This document shows, in pieces, positions 7,793 through 15,603 of a DNA stretch of 48,846 nucleotides. The notes beneath the pieces were generated by a model. It made no database searches. It had not been told where the DNA came from and worked only from the letters and a program-made list of their open reading frames with translations. Every line of letters starts with the position of its first letter. Position 1 is the first letter of the stretch. A program made the translations under genes and the position numbers. This DNA comes from Bacteroidota bacterium (GTDB lineage: Bacteria; Bacteroidota; Bacteroidia; Bacteroidales; JAAUTT01). The stretch lies in NCBI GenBank assembly GCA_023429135.1, contig JAEYWD010000085.1:1-48846 (forward strand). The letters run 5' to 3'.

Positions 7793-8335
7793 ATGCAAAC
7801 CGATCTCTCTAAGTTCGACAACTCATGGTATAAACCCGGTGCCGGCCCAATGAAACGTACACTTTGGTACTATGTCAACGCATGGATATTCAACAGCTAC
7901 TGGTTACCTGTTTCCTCTGTTAAATGCTCCTTGCTTCGCCTTTTCGGCGCAAATGTTGGAAAAGGCGTAAACATTAAACCAAAGGTAAATATCAAATACC
8001 CCTGGAAACTTGATATTGGTGACTATGTATGGATTGGAGAAAAAGTGTGGATTGATAATCTCGATAAGGTAACTATTTGCGATAACGTATGCCTTTCTCA
8101 GGAAGCTTTTCTCTTATGCGGAAATCATAACTATAAAATCGAAACATTCGATTTGACAACAGGCCCCATATTCCTGGAAGACGGCGTATGGATCGGCGCT
8201 AAAAGTGTTGTTTGCCCCGGTGTTACCTGCAAAAGCCATGCGGTTTTAGCCGTAGGATCCATGGCAACAGGCGACCTGGAACCCTACACGATCTACCAGG
8301 GCAACCCCGCAGTAAAGAAGAAGATAAGAATTTAA
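7793..8335 (+). CDS. WcaF-like colanic-acid-type O-acetyltransferase
   Basis: A left-handed beta-helix acyltransferase of 180 aa. The N-terminus (FDNSWYKPGAG, then WYYVNAWIFNSYWLPVSS) is characteristic of the WcaF branch. It is followed by hexapeptide repeats such as GANVGKGVNIKP and IGDYVWIGEKVWID, and by the acceptor-site loop CGNHNY (the histidine is the expected catalytic base). The C-terminus IYQGNPAVKKK is typical. Family members transfer acetyl from acetyl-CoA to sugars of exopolysaccharides in the cytoplasm. It is on the plus strand, apart from the main polysaccharide block, with its own promoter and repeat-filled gaps on both sides. It could decorate the glycan made by the main block or serve a separate locus with the GT2 gene downstream. 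Confidence 0.85.
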   Translation: MQTDLSKFDNSWYKPGAGPMKRTLWYYVNAWIFNSYWLPVSSVKCSLLRLFGANVGKGVNIKPKVNIKYPWKLDIGDYVWIGEKVWIDNLDKVTICDNVCLSQEAFLLCGNHNYKIETFDLTTGPIFLEDGVWIGAKSVVCPGVTCKSHAVLAVGSMATGDLEPYTIYQGNPAVKKKIRI

Positions 8336-8388
8336 GTCACCCTGAGAAGCGGTTATTGAGCTTGTCGAAATAAGTCGAAGCCCCGGCC

Positions 8389-8425
8389 GTCATCCTGAGC
8401 GGAGTCGAAGGGTGAATCGAAGCCG
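8389..8425. repeat. 37-bp dispersed repeat, left flank of GIY-YIG gene
   Basis: The 37 bp match 8786-8822 at 36 positions. They contain CTGAGCGGAGTCGAAGGGTG followed by AATCGAAGCCG. A shorter related unit (TTATTGAGCTTGTCGAAATA) lies just before, at 8353-8372. Confidence 0.85.
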
Positions 8426-8476
8426 CATCCCTCCATTTTACAAGATATCATTAATTTACTTTTAAAATTTAACATC

Positions 8477-8782
8477 ATGTATGTTTACATCCTCCGGTGT
8501 TCTGATGACTCATTTTACACAGGTGTTACAAATAATCTTGAATTAAGGTTGGAACAACATCAGCAAGGAATAAATCCAGGATACTATACTTTTAGCAGAC
8601 GACCTGTCAAACTGGTATACCATGTTATGATCTCGGATCCTACAGATGCAATTAGGCTTGAGAAAAGACTAAAAGGGTGGTCCAGGGCAAAGAAAATAGC
8701 ATTAATTGAAGGGAAATTCTCCCTATTACCAGGCTTAAGCGAATGCAAAAATGAAACACATTCAAAAATATTACAAACCTAA
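8477..8782 (+). CDS. Small GIY-YIG nuclease-family protein
   Basis: A single-domain GIY-YIG protein of 101 aa. The signature YVYILRCSDDSFYTGVT covers residues 2-18. The expected catalytic arginine is in NLELRLEQH (about 20-32), and the glutamate is in AIRLEKRLKGWSRAKK. Such stand-alone proteins (UPF0213/YhbQ-like) are common in Bacteroidota; the biological substrate is not known. The ATG at 8477 fits the usual start of the family exactly. It is bracketed by 37-bp near-identical direct repeats (8389-8425 and 8786-8822), so it resembles a cassette. No good -7 box is seen; TTACTTTTAA is the nearest AT-rich candidate. Confidence 0.88.
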   Translation: MYVYILRCSDDSFYTGVTNNLELRLEQHQQGINPGYYTFSRRPVKLVYHVMISDPTDAIRLEKRLKGWSRAKKIALIEGKFSLLPGLSECKNETHSKILQT

Positions 8783-8785
8783 TCT

Positions 8786-8822
8786 GTCACCCTGAGCGGA
8801 GTCGAAGGGTGAATCGAAGCCG
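8786..8822. repeat. 37-bp dispersed repeat, right flank of GIY-YIG gene
   Basis: The partner of 8389-8425, with one mismatch. It starts 4 bp after the GIY-YIG stop codon. An inverted partial unit (CATGCTTCGACTCCGCTCTG) follows at 8843-8862, so transcripts could fold here. The third copy, at 9802-9843, carries a small internal duplication. Confidence 0.85.
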
Positions 8823-8935
8823 ATAAGCCTCTTCCTCTCCCTCATGCTTCGACTCCGCTCTGCATGACAATGCAATCGTTCAGCATGACTCACCTGGTAC
8901 TTTCAACCCTTAACCTGTAACTCAAATCTTTTTCC

Positions 8936-8943
8936 CATCTTTG
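8936..8943 (+). promoter_or_regulatory. Bacteroidota -7 box for GT2 gene
   Basis: CATCTTTG differs from TAnnTTTG only at the first base and ends 14 nt before the GTG start at 8958. Confidence 0.4.
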
Positions 8944-8957
8944 CAATAAAAATACCC

Positions 8958-9710
8958 GTGCTCAAAATCTCCATCATCACCGCCGTGTATAACAACCGCG
9001 ATCACCTCGAAGCAAGTTTCTCTTCGGTGTTCTCTCAGTCATATCCCAACATCGAATACATTGTCGTCGATGGCGGCTCCACCGATGGCTCCCTCGACAT
9101 CATCCATCAATACGCCTCCAAAATTGCAAAATGGATCTCCGAACCCGATCACGGCATTTACGACGCTCTCAACAAAGGCATCACCATGGCTACCGGCGAT
9201 GTTATCGGGCTCCTGCATTCCGACGACCTCTTCAATTCCTCCGATACAATTCGGCACATCGTCGAAACTTTTGAAAAAACCGGCTGCGATGCCACTTATG
9301 GAAACCTCGAATATGTTTCACGTAACAACCCCGGCCAGGTAATCCGTTTCTGGAAGAGCTCTCCTTTTAACCCTTCGCTGTTAAAAACCGGCTGGATGCC
9401 GCCTCACCCTACACTCTTTGTAAAAAGAAAATGGTACGCGGAAAAAGGAACTTTCCGTACCGACTTCCGCATCTCGGCCGACTACGACCTCATCCTCCGC
9501 CTTTTCAGTGACAGCAGGTTTAAAACCTGCTATATCGACCAGGTCATAACCCGCATGCGCACAGGCGGAGCCAGCAACCGCAGCCTCAAAAACATATATA
9601 TCAAAAGTAAGGAGGATTATATCGCCCTCAGGCAGACAAAGGTGGGTGGATTTGCAACCCTGTTCCGGAAAAATGCCCAAAAGATCCTCCAGTTTGTCAA
9701 ACGAACCTAA
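8958..9710 (+). CDS. Family 2 glycosyltransferase (WcaE-like)
   Basis: A GT-A fold enzyme of 250 aa without membrane segments. It begins with ISIITAVYNNRDHLEAS and has the nucleotide-sugar site VVDGGSTDGS (36-45). The conserved EPDHGIYDALNKG block follows, then LLHSDDLF containing the metal-binding acidic pair (87-90), and PPHPTLFVKR with the later ISADYDL motif. This layout matches the WcaE/family 2 group that adds sugars to lipid-linked exopolysaccharide intermediates in the cytoplasm. The sugar cannot be predicted. The start is GTG (8958), chosen because MLKISIITAVYN is the normal N-terminus and a -7 box lies 14 nt before it. It stands alone between repeat clusters, 1.2 kb from the WcaF-like gene, and both may serve the same glycan. 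Confidence 0.87.
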   Translation: MLKISIITAVYNNRDHLEASFSSVFSQSYPNIEYIVVDGGSTDGSLDIIHQYASKIAKWISEPDHGIYDALNKGITMATGDVIGLLHSDDLFNSSDTIRHIVETFEKTGCDATYGNLEYVSRNNPGQVIRFWKSSPFNPSLLKTGWMPPHPTLFVKRKWYAEKGTFRTDFRISADYDLILRLFSDSRFKTCYIDQVITRMRTGGASNRSLKNIYIKSKEDYIALRQTKVGGFATLFRKNAQKILQFVKRT

Positions 9711-9896
9711 AGTCACCCTGAGCTTTGCCGGTTGGCCGTCACCCTGAGCGGCGGTTATTGAGCTTGTCGAAATAAGTCGAAGGGTGCGGAGTCGAAGAAC
9801 TGTCACCCTGAGCGGAGTCGAAGGGTGAAGGGTGAATCGAAGCTTCCATCCTTCTCCTTTTCCCTCATGCTTCGACTCCGCTCTGCATGACTCCCT
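9711..9896. repeat. Dispersed repeat cluster
   Basis: At least five units in both orientations: CCTGAGC (9717), the GTTATTGAGCTTGTCGAAAT type (9752-9771), CTGAGCGGAGTCGAAGGGTG with AATCGAAGC (9802-9843), and an inverted TGCTTCGACTCCGCTCTGCA (9869-9888). The rest of the gap to 10007 shows no gene. Confidence 0.8.
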
Positions 9897-10007
9897 GGGT
9901 TACCGATGCTCTCTTATACTTCTTATTCCTGGGTATTGGCTGTTACGCTGAACTGCCTGCCACATTCCAGCGTGGGAGTCGAAAGGCGAAGGGAGGACAA
10001 CAAACTT

Positions 10008-11132
10008 TTATGTAAATAAATTCAGGTATTTTTTGAAGTTCCAAATTCTGCTTCTTTGTCCTCCGGTCGATTCCTCCAATATACCAAGTTTCTCCAGGTC
10101 AGTAACTAGTTTGTACGATGAAGCCATAGTAATACCAGTTATTTCTGATACCTTAGCAGCATCAATTACCGGACGTTTGTACAGGTAATGAGTTATTTTC
10201 TGAGCATTAACAGCTCTGCTTCCCAGTACCTGAATATCAATCTCCGTTCTTTTTTGTAATTGAAGAATGTTATCAAAAGTTGTTATTCCCTTTTGGGCTG
10301 TTTCAATTACACCTGTTAAGAAAAATTTAAACCAATGAACGATATCACTTTTCTCCCTCACACGCATTAAATTATCATAATATAAGGAACGATGCCGCTC
10401 AAAAAAATCTGAAAGATATAACACAGGTCTTTTTAGTATACCGCAACTAACCAAATATAACGTAATCATCAAACGGCCTACACGACCATTACCATCGAGG
10501 AAAGGGTGGATCGTCTCGAATTGATAGTGAATCAAAGCTATTTTTAATAATTCCGGAAAAAATATAGTTTCATTATGGGCAAATTTTTCAATATCATTCA
10601 TCAGTTCAGGAACAGAAGTAGAAGCCGGAGGTATAAAAACAGCATCTTTTAAAGTTGCCCCTCCAATCCAATTCTGACTTGAGCGAAACTCTCCAGGTTG
10701 CTTATATTCACCTCGTACACCCTGTAGTAATATTTTGTGTGTTTCGCGAATCAGGCGCGAAGAAAAAGGTAAGGATTCCAACAGCTCTATAGCATGCTCC
10801 ATAGCCTGTATATAATTCTGTACCTCTTCCCAGTCATTACGTTTATCTAATGGAACATCTTCTTTATCCATCAGAGCCTCTTCCATATTTGTTTGTGTCC
10901 CTTCAATTTTGCTGCTTTGTGTGGCTTCTTTCAAAACATGCATGCTAATAAAGAGCTCTATGTTGGGTATATAATCCGAGTACATGTCAAGTTTCCCCAA
11001 TTCCCTGTCAGCTTGACTTAATAAATGGATTACCTCCATATTATCCAACATCCATTTCCGATTGATGAAATTAGGCTGGAAACTCTTATGGAGACCTTGA
11101 TTTATGTACCTGCCTGCTTTAAAATCTTTCAT
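10008..11132 (-). CDS. Fic family protein (probable AMPylase) with N-terminal inhibitory helix
   Basis: A 374-aa Fic protein with the full active-site motif HPFLDGNGRVGR (209-220), whose His209 is the expected catalytic base. Fic enzymes usually transfer AMP from ATP to a hydroxyl on a target protein. An inhibitory motif SSKIEG (73-78) lies near the N-terminus, which fits class II Fic proteins that restrain themselves. The PGEFRSSQNWIGG loop (146-158) is the usual target-binding flap region. The C-terminal ~80 residues (ITHYLYKRPVIDAAKVSEIT...) look like a winged helix, common in this subfamily. There is no separate antitoxin gene next to it. A palindromic repeat (11160-11298) separates the gene from a dense set of TTATTTTAG motifs that may have been its control region. 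Confidence 0.93.
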   Translation of the reverse strand: MKDFKAGRYINQGLHKSFQPNFINRKWMLDNMEVIHLLSQADRELGKLDMYSDYIPNIELFISMHVLKEATQSSKIEGTQTNMEEALMDKEDVPLDKRNDWEEVQNYIQAMEHAIELLESLPFSSRLIRETHKILLQGVRGEYKQPGEFRSSQNWIGGATLKDAVFIPPASTSVPELMNDIEKFAHNETIFFPELLKIALIHYQFETIHPFLDGNGRVGRLMITLYLVSCGILKRPVLYLSDFFERHRSLYYDNLMRVREKSDIVHWFKFFLTGVIETAQKGITTFDNILQLQKRTEIDIQVLGSRAVNAQKITHYLYKRPVIDAAKVSEITGITMASSYKLVTDLEKLGILEESTGGQRSRIWNFKKYLNLFT

Positions 11133-11159
11133 CTGTTTATTTTTAAAAGGTCCGATAGA

Positions 11160-11298
11160 GAGGCTGTGTAAAAAGTCAATTACCAGTCATATTTCGCACT
11201 TCGACGGGCTCAGCATGACGCTCAATATGACAAATAGCTGATTTCCAATCGTCAGACTGAGCGTAGTCGAAGTCTTTCCAACCTTTTTACACAGTCTC
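11160..11298. repeat. Composite palindromic element A
   Basis: The ends GAGGCTGTGTAAAAAG (11160-11175) and CTTTTTACACAGTCTC (11283-11298) are inverted copies (15 of 16). Inside is a smaller palindrome, GTCATATT (11187-11194) against AATATGAC (11224-11231), together with units of the TTCGAC...GCTCAGCATGAC family. It lies 28 bp upstream of the fic start codon. Related elements lie at 36901-37186 and, in degraded form, 36363-36515. Confidence 0.8.
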
Positions 11299-11367
11299 AT
11301 CAATGACATTAAACATCGCCATGTGTATCCAATTTTTCCGCATGATGTTCATTTTTGCATTCACTAC

Positions 11368-11462
11368 AAAACTAAAATAAAGATACTAGTTATTTTAGTT
11401 TTTTGCTAAAATCTAAAATAACTCATTCGCTATTTTAAAAAAACTGTTAAATCTAAAATAAC
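11368..11462 (-). promoter_or_regulatory. Repeated TTATTTTAG motifs upstream of fic
   Basis: On the minus strand TTATTTTAG occurs three times in one direction and once inverted within 95 bp. AAAACTAAAATAA (11368-11380) and TTATTTTAGTTTT (11390-11402) form a perfect 13-bp inverted repeat around a 9-nt spacer. ATCTAAAATAAC recurs at 11411-11422 and 11451-11462, a spacing of 40-41 bp. A possible -7 box (TATCTTTA, minus strand, 11378-11385) lies in the palindrome. A short minus-strand frame beginning at ATG 11343 runs only 18 codons before meeting a stop inside element A. This looks like an operator array whose original downstream gene was interrupted. Confidence 0.5.
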
Positions 11463-11489
11463 CATTCCAATTGACCCGCCGGAAATTCA

Positions 11490-11815
11490 CCTTAAGCGGC
11501 GGTTATTGAGCTTGTCGAAATATGCTTCGACTCCGCTCTGCATGACCACAATTCCTTTGAGCAAACCGAAGGAACCCTTCTCCTGAAAGAGGATAAAGAT
11601 CATTGAGTTGAATGGTAACTGGCTCTTGAATGCTCGTCACCCTGAGCGGAGTCGAAGGGTGACGGGGGAACGGCCGTCACTCGGAGGTCACCCTGAGAGT
11701 CGAAGGGGGAGCGCATAGTCTCCTCCGCACCCGCATGCTTCGACTCCGCTCAGCATGACTACAGGCAACTCCTTCCTACTGCCATGCTTCGACTCCGCTC
11801 TGCATGACTCCATTG
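11490..11815. repeat. Dispersed repeat cluster upstream of the nucleotidyltransferase-like gene
   Basis: The cluster mixes direct and inverted units: the TTATTGAGCTTGTCGAAATA type (11502-11521), GCTTCGACTCCGCTCTGCAT (11524-11543, with similar units at 11738 and 11785), and CTGAGCGGAGTCGAAGGGTG (11642-11661). No gene is seen in 11463-11897. Confidence 0.8.
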
Positions 11816-11897
11816 GGATGAAAAACCGCAACAAAACGTACGGTATGAAAAGCGCCCATGGTACCTGCGACTTACGACTATTTTCTTACCTTTACTT

Positions 11898-13016
11898 ATG
11901 CTTCCCCTTAACCCATATCTGCTGTTGTTTCGTTCCCTGGTGCTTAATCATTCACTTAAGGAACTGGCACCTTTTATTATTGAAGAACAAGCCAAAATTC
12001 CATTTTGGGATTTTCTTGCATGGAACAGGTTAACTCCTTTATTGTATCGCACCATCCGAAAACAAAAAGCTGAGGCATATTTTTCCGACAGCTTTATGAC
12101 GAAGCTCACCCAATTGCATCAAAGAGGTGTTGCCAAAAGCCTCCAGATGGAGATGGTATTGAAAGAAATCCTCCCCCACCTGGAAAAAGAAAACATAAAA
12201 CCCATTCTGCTGAAAGGCGTTGCACTGGCATTTTCCGTTTACGACAACCCTGCACTCAGGCCAATGCTCGACATCGACATGTTATTTGCCGGAGGGCAGG
12301 AAAAACATGCCCGCGACATCCTCCTCAGCCTTGGAGGCGAAGAGACCTATGCCGAAGAATCTCCGCATACCACGGGTTTATGGCAGCATATCCCTCCCAT
12401 AAAGTTTAAGAATGTGATCATTGAGCTTCATAATCATATTGCCGCTTCCTACGATCCGGGTTTTCTGCCCCTGGAACAAATAATAAAAAACCCCGGCAGT
12501 ATTACAATCGGGGACCATTATTGCCTGGTATTCCGTTCCGAAATGCAAGTGTATCATTTGTTAAGTCACATGCATAAGCATGTGCTTGCAGGATATTCAC
12601 GCCTTATCTGGCTGGCCGACCTTCATCTGTATATTGGGCAGCATGGGCATACCATCGACTGGCAAAACTTCCGCACATTGGCCGAAAATACCGGTTTAGC
12701 TGCTCCATTCGAAAAATACCTGCAACTCCTCAATACTTTACTTACAACCGGCCTGCCTCTGGAGCTAAAGGACAACCCTTATGCAGAAGAATTTTTAAAA
12801 ATATGCCGCAAAACGGTACCCGGAGAAAAGCAGATAGGCACTTTGGATATGATGGGAAAACTTACCACTACCCGGCAGAGAATACTGTTCTTAAGAGGAA
12901 AGCTCTTCCCTTCGGTTGAATACGTTAAAAAAAAATACAATGTTAAAAGCAGGACAGCGGCGGTGTTGTACTATCCGTTGGTGTATATTCAGTATTTCAG
13001 AAAGATTTTTAAATAA
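11898..13016 (+). CDS. Nucleotidyltransferase-like protein (NTP_transf_5 family)
   Basis: A 372-aa protein matching the uncharacterised nucleotidyltransferase family found in polysaccharide and peptide-modification loci of many bacteria. The characteristic segment is LLKGVALA (104-111), followed by ALRPMLDIDML (119-129). The paired acidic residues D125/D127 are the expected metal-binding site of a nucleotidyltransferase fold. An N-terminal helical region (about 1-95) and a histidine-bearing segment (LLSHMHKHV) with a helical C-terminus follow. The substrate is unknown in this family. It is on the plus strand just before the repeat-rich boundary of the polysaccharide block, facing the end of that block. 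The ATG at 11898 is chosen because MLPLNPYLLLFRS resembles the usual start; no clear promoter box is spaced correctly. Confidence 0.75.
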   Translation: MLPLNPYLLLFRSLVLNHSLKELAPFIIEEQAKIPFWDFLAWNRLTPLLYRTIRKQKAEAYFSDSFMTKLTQLHQRGVAKSLQMEMVLKEILPHLEKENIKPILLKGVALAFSVYDNPALRPMLDIDMLFAGGQEKHARDILLSLGGEETYAEESPHTTGLWQHIPPIKFKNVIIELHNHIAASYDPGFLPLEQIIKNPGSITIGDHYCLVFRSEMQVYHLLSHMHKHVLAGYSRLIWLADLHLYIGQHGHTIDWQNFRTLAENTGLAAPFEKYLQLLNTLLTTGLPLELKDNPYAEEFLKICRKTVPGEKQIGTLDMMGKLTTTRQRILFLRGKLFPSVEYVKKKYNVKSRTAAVLYYPLVYIQYFRKIFK

Positions 13017-13462
13017 ATTCCCTAAGCATCGGCACGGATCATTCATTTCTCCATTTACCCTACTACACCCCGGTATTGACCACCTATGACCTAATGACTA
13101 CCCAACAACCATACCGGCTGTTTTACCCGCAACCCGTATCCCGCAACCTAACCCGTAACTCATGTTACCCCCCAAATCCCCCTTCAGGGGACTTCCCTTC
13201 TAATAAGCTTAACTTACAACTCACAACCCAACGGCTGTTCTACCCGTAACACGTACCTCGTAACCCGTTACTTCAACTTCTATTATGCTCTCTTTTCCTT
13301 CTTACAACCTTACAACAACAAATGACACGCAGTAAATGACCAATTCCCTTCATTTCCTTCATTCGTCCTGTTACCCAATGACCACCAATGACCCCAAATG
13401 ACTATATCCAGCACCCCGCAACGGCTGCTCAACCCGTAACCCGAATCCCTTAACCCGTCTCC
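13017..13462. repeat. Gene-free boundary stretch of 7-bp-period and related tracts
   Basis: No gene is seen. The stretch is built from diverged units of about 7 bp: CCCGCAA/CCCGTAT/CCCGCAA (about 13129-13148), CCCGTAAC with ACCTCGTAACCCGTTAC (13235-13270), and irregular AATGACC repeats (13321-13402). It marks the boundary between the plus-strand flank and the distal end of the AT-rich polysaccharide block. Confidence 0.65.
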
Positions 13463-14371
13463 TCACACCTTCACCCCAAAATCCTCCCTTATAACATTAA
13501 TAACCGGTTTGCCCGTTGTTTTCGAAATGTATTTTATCTGATATACTTTAGCATCGACCAGGAATCTGTACCAGAAACCCTGCAAAAAATGCCAGATTAA
13601 ACCCTTTTTGCCATCCAAAAAACCCAGAAGGATAAAATAACGGAAAAGGAAATAAAAAAAGGGACGTACAAATAGTGGAATGTGAGAATAAACATTGGTT
13701 TTGTACCAGCGTTTGCGACTATCCTGACCACTAATAAGAGAAGCCTCGATAGATTTATCCTGGAAGAAGTTATACTCTTTATTTAGTGTTTCAATCGCTT
13801 CTCGGGTAGCATAATTATTATGCTTTTCGGTCCACCAGCTAAGATTATTTAAATTGTGATCAATAAAATCATTCTTTAATTCTATACTCCTACCCCCATC
13901 CAAAATAAAATGTTCGTCCATCCATTTTGCTTCAAAATGTCCTTGACCTTTCCGCCAGATTCTCAATATTTTTGTAGGGTAATACCCTCCATGCCTGATC
14001 CATTTACCCATAAAATAAACCCGGCGTTTAAGATAGACTCCGGTAACATCATCAGGTATATTTATGAGATTCTCGGAAATTTCTTGAGCTAATTCAGGTG
14101 TAAGATATTCATCAGCATCAAGACGTAAGATCCAAGGTGAAAGGAAATCTATATTCGAGAGAGCCCAATTAAGTTGTTCTGCCTGATTTCCAGGCCATTC
14201 ATGTTGAATTACTTTTGCATCAAGTGTTTTTGCAATCTCTATAGTATCATCCGATGATTTACAATCAATTACAAGTATTTCTTCACATATTGGTCTAACA
14301 GATTTTATACAACGATTAATATGTTTTGATTCATCTTTTGTTAAGATAATAGTTGTTAGTAGTCTATTCAT
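13463..14371 (-). CDS. Family 2 glycosyltransferase (WaaE/KdtX-like)
   Basis: A GT2 enzyme of 302 aa, last gene of the minus-strand polysaccharide block. It opens with TTIILTKDESKHINRCI, then VIDCKSSDDT (34-43) as nucleotide-sugar site and WILRLDADEYL (80-90) with the DAD metal-binding triplet. The later HGGYYPTKILRIWRKGQG and ENDFIDHNL-like segment (KNDFIDHNLNN) are typical of the WaaE/LgtF-like branch. That branch attaches glucose or similar residues to lipopolysaccharide core or exopolysaccharide. A hydrophobic patch near residues 225-260 (PLFVRPFFYFLFRYFILLGF) suggests membrane contact. Its 43-bp gap to the preceding GT4 gene fits one operon. The C-terminus was not recognised. Confidence 0.85.
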   Translation of the reverse strand: MNRLLTTIILTKDESKHINRCIKSVRPICEEILVIDCKSSDDTIEIAKTLDAKVIQHEWPGNQAEQLNWALSNIDFLSPWILRLDADEYLTPELAQEISENLINIPDDVTGVYLKRRVYFMGKWIRHGGYYPTKILRIWRKGQGHFEAKWMDEHFILDGGRSIELKNDFIDHNLNNLSWWTEKHNNYATREAIETLNKEYNFFQDKSIEASLISGQDSRKRWYKTNVYSHIPLFVRPFFYFLFRYFILLGFLDGKKGLIWHFLQGFWYRFLVDAKVYQIKYISKTTGKPVINVIREDFGVKV

Positions 14372-14414
14372 AATTGATTCTTTAGAAAGGATAATTTCAA
14401 ATTATTCAAGATAA

Positions 14415-15575
14415 TTAAATGACATCATAACTCTCATACAACTTTTTGAAACTTAGGGCAATGTTTTTCCACTCAAATTTTTGAATATACTTTAATGCAT
14501 TTTTTCTTAATAATTCTGGATCTCTATTTAAAATATCAATAATTGCGTTTGCTGTTTCATGGACTGTATTGGGAATCCATCTCCCACATCCGCTTTCTTC
14601 AACTTCTTGCCATGGAGTATTAATACTTGCTATAATAGGAGTACCAGCTGCAAGGGCTTCAGCATAAACTAAACCGAAATTTTCTGAGTGAGATGGTAAT
14701 ACAAAAACATCAGCATTTGCAAAAAAATTAATCTTCTCCCTGCCGGAAATCATTCCTGTAAATGTGATTCTTTGTATAAGGTTATTTTCAAATACAATTT
14801 TATTAAGATTTCCAAGCTCACCTTCATCTTCTCCAGCAATTAAAAGATATGCATCGGGAAACTCCTTTAAAACGAGTTTAAAACTTTTTATTAAAATATC
14901 AAACCCTTTCACTTTTTGAATTCTCCCCACAGAAATCACGATATGAGAAACCACTTTTTTTAAACCAGTAAATTTATAAATATAATCCTCTCTACTAAAA
15001 GTTTCAAATTTTAAAAACTCCTCTAAGTATATACCATTAGGAATCATCTCAACCTTAGCTCCCGGAAAATTCTTTTCAATGTCCCTTTTTTCCTGTGTGG
15101 AGGTTGCATGCCAAGTAATAAACTTTGCATAAGGTTTTATAAAAATCCATAACCATAATTTTTTAATGAATATTTTCTGATTTATACTCCAATGACCGAG
15201 TGACCCATGGGGAGTTAAAAGAACCTTCTTCTTAAAGGTCTTTGCAAGAATTAATGATACTGGAGTAGGTACGGAGAATAACCCTTGAATATGGATTATA
15301 TTTGCTTTTTTTATATCCTTCCTAATACCAAAAAGTAAATCTAGTGATAATTTTCCAATAATTGTTTCATTAAAGTATTTAACTGGATATCCATATTTAT
15401 AAATAAATTTATTTTGGTCAACCTTTAATTTAGAACAACCATTAGCATTAGTTGTAACTACTTTAAATTTAACTCCTATCTTGAAGAGTTCATTACAAGT
15501 ATAAAATGATGTAAATACCGGCCCACCATATATTTGAGCCGGATAAAAAGAGGGAATAATAATTAGGATTTCCAT
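14415..15575 (-). CDS. Family 4 glycosyltransferase
   Basis: A GT-B fold retaining glycosyltransferase of 386 aa. The N-terminal domain starts with LIIIPSFYPAQIYGGPVFTS, with the glycine-rich YGGP loop typical of GT4. A HATST segment marks the domain centre. The C-terminal donor domain has SVGRIQKVKGFDIL (about 215-228) and the EX7E-type motif SENFGLVYAEALAAGTPI. It would transfer a sugar from a nucleotide donor to the growing lipid-linked unit at the inner face of the membrane. Donor and acceptor cannot be told. Co-directional with its neighbours, with gaps of 43 and 28 bp. Strong AT bias as elsewhere in the block. Confidence 0.9.
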   Translation of the reverse strand: MEILIIIPSFYPAQIYGGPVFTSFYTCNELFKIGVKFKVVTTNANGCSKLKVDQNKFIYKYGYPVKYFNETIIGKLSLDLLFGIRKDIKKANIIHIQGLFSVPTPVSLILAKTFKKKVLLTPHGSLGHWSINQKIFIKKLWLWIFIKPYAKFITWHATSTQEKRDIEKNFPGAKVEMIPNGIYLEEFLKFETFSREDYIYKFTGLKKVVSHIVISVGRIQKVKGFDILIKSFKLVLKEFPDAYLLIAGEDEGELGNLNKIVFENNLIQRITFTGMISGREKINFFANADVFVLPSHSENFGLVYAEALAAGTPIIASINTPWQEVEESGCGRWIPNTVHETANAIIDILNRDPELLRKNALKYIQKFEWKNIALSFKKLYESYDVI

Positions 15576-15603
15576 TTACTTACTAAAAAATGTTAGTTGG
15601 ATT

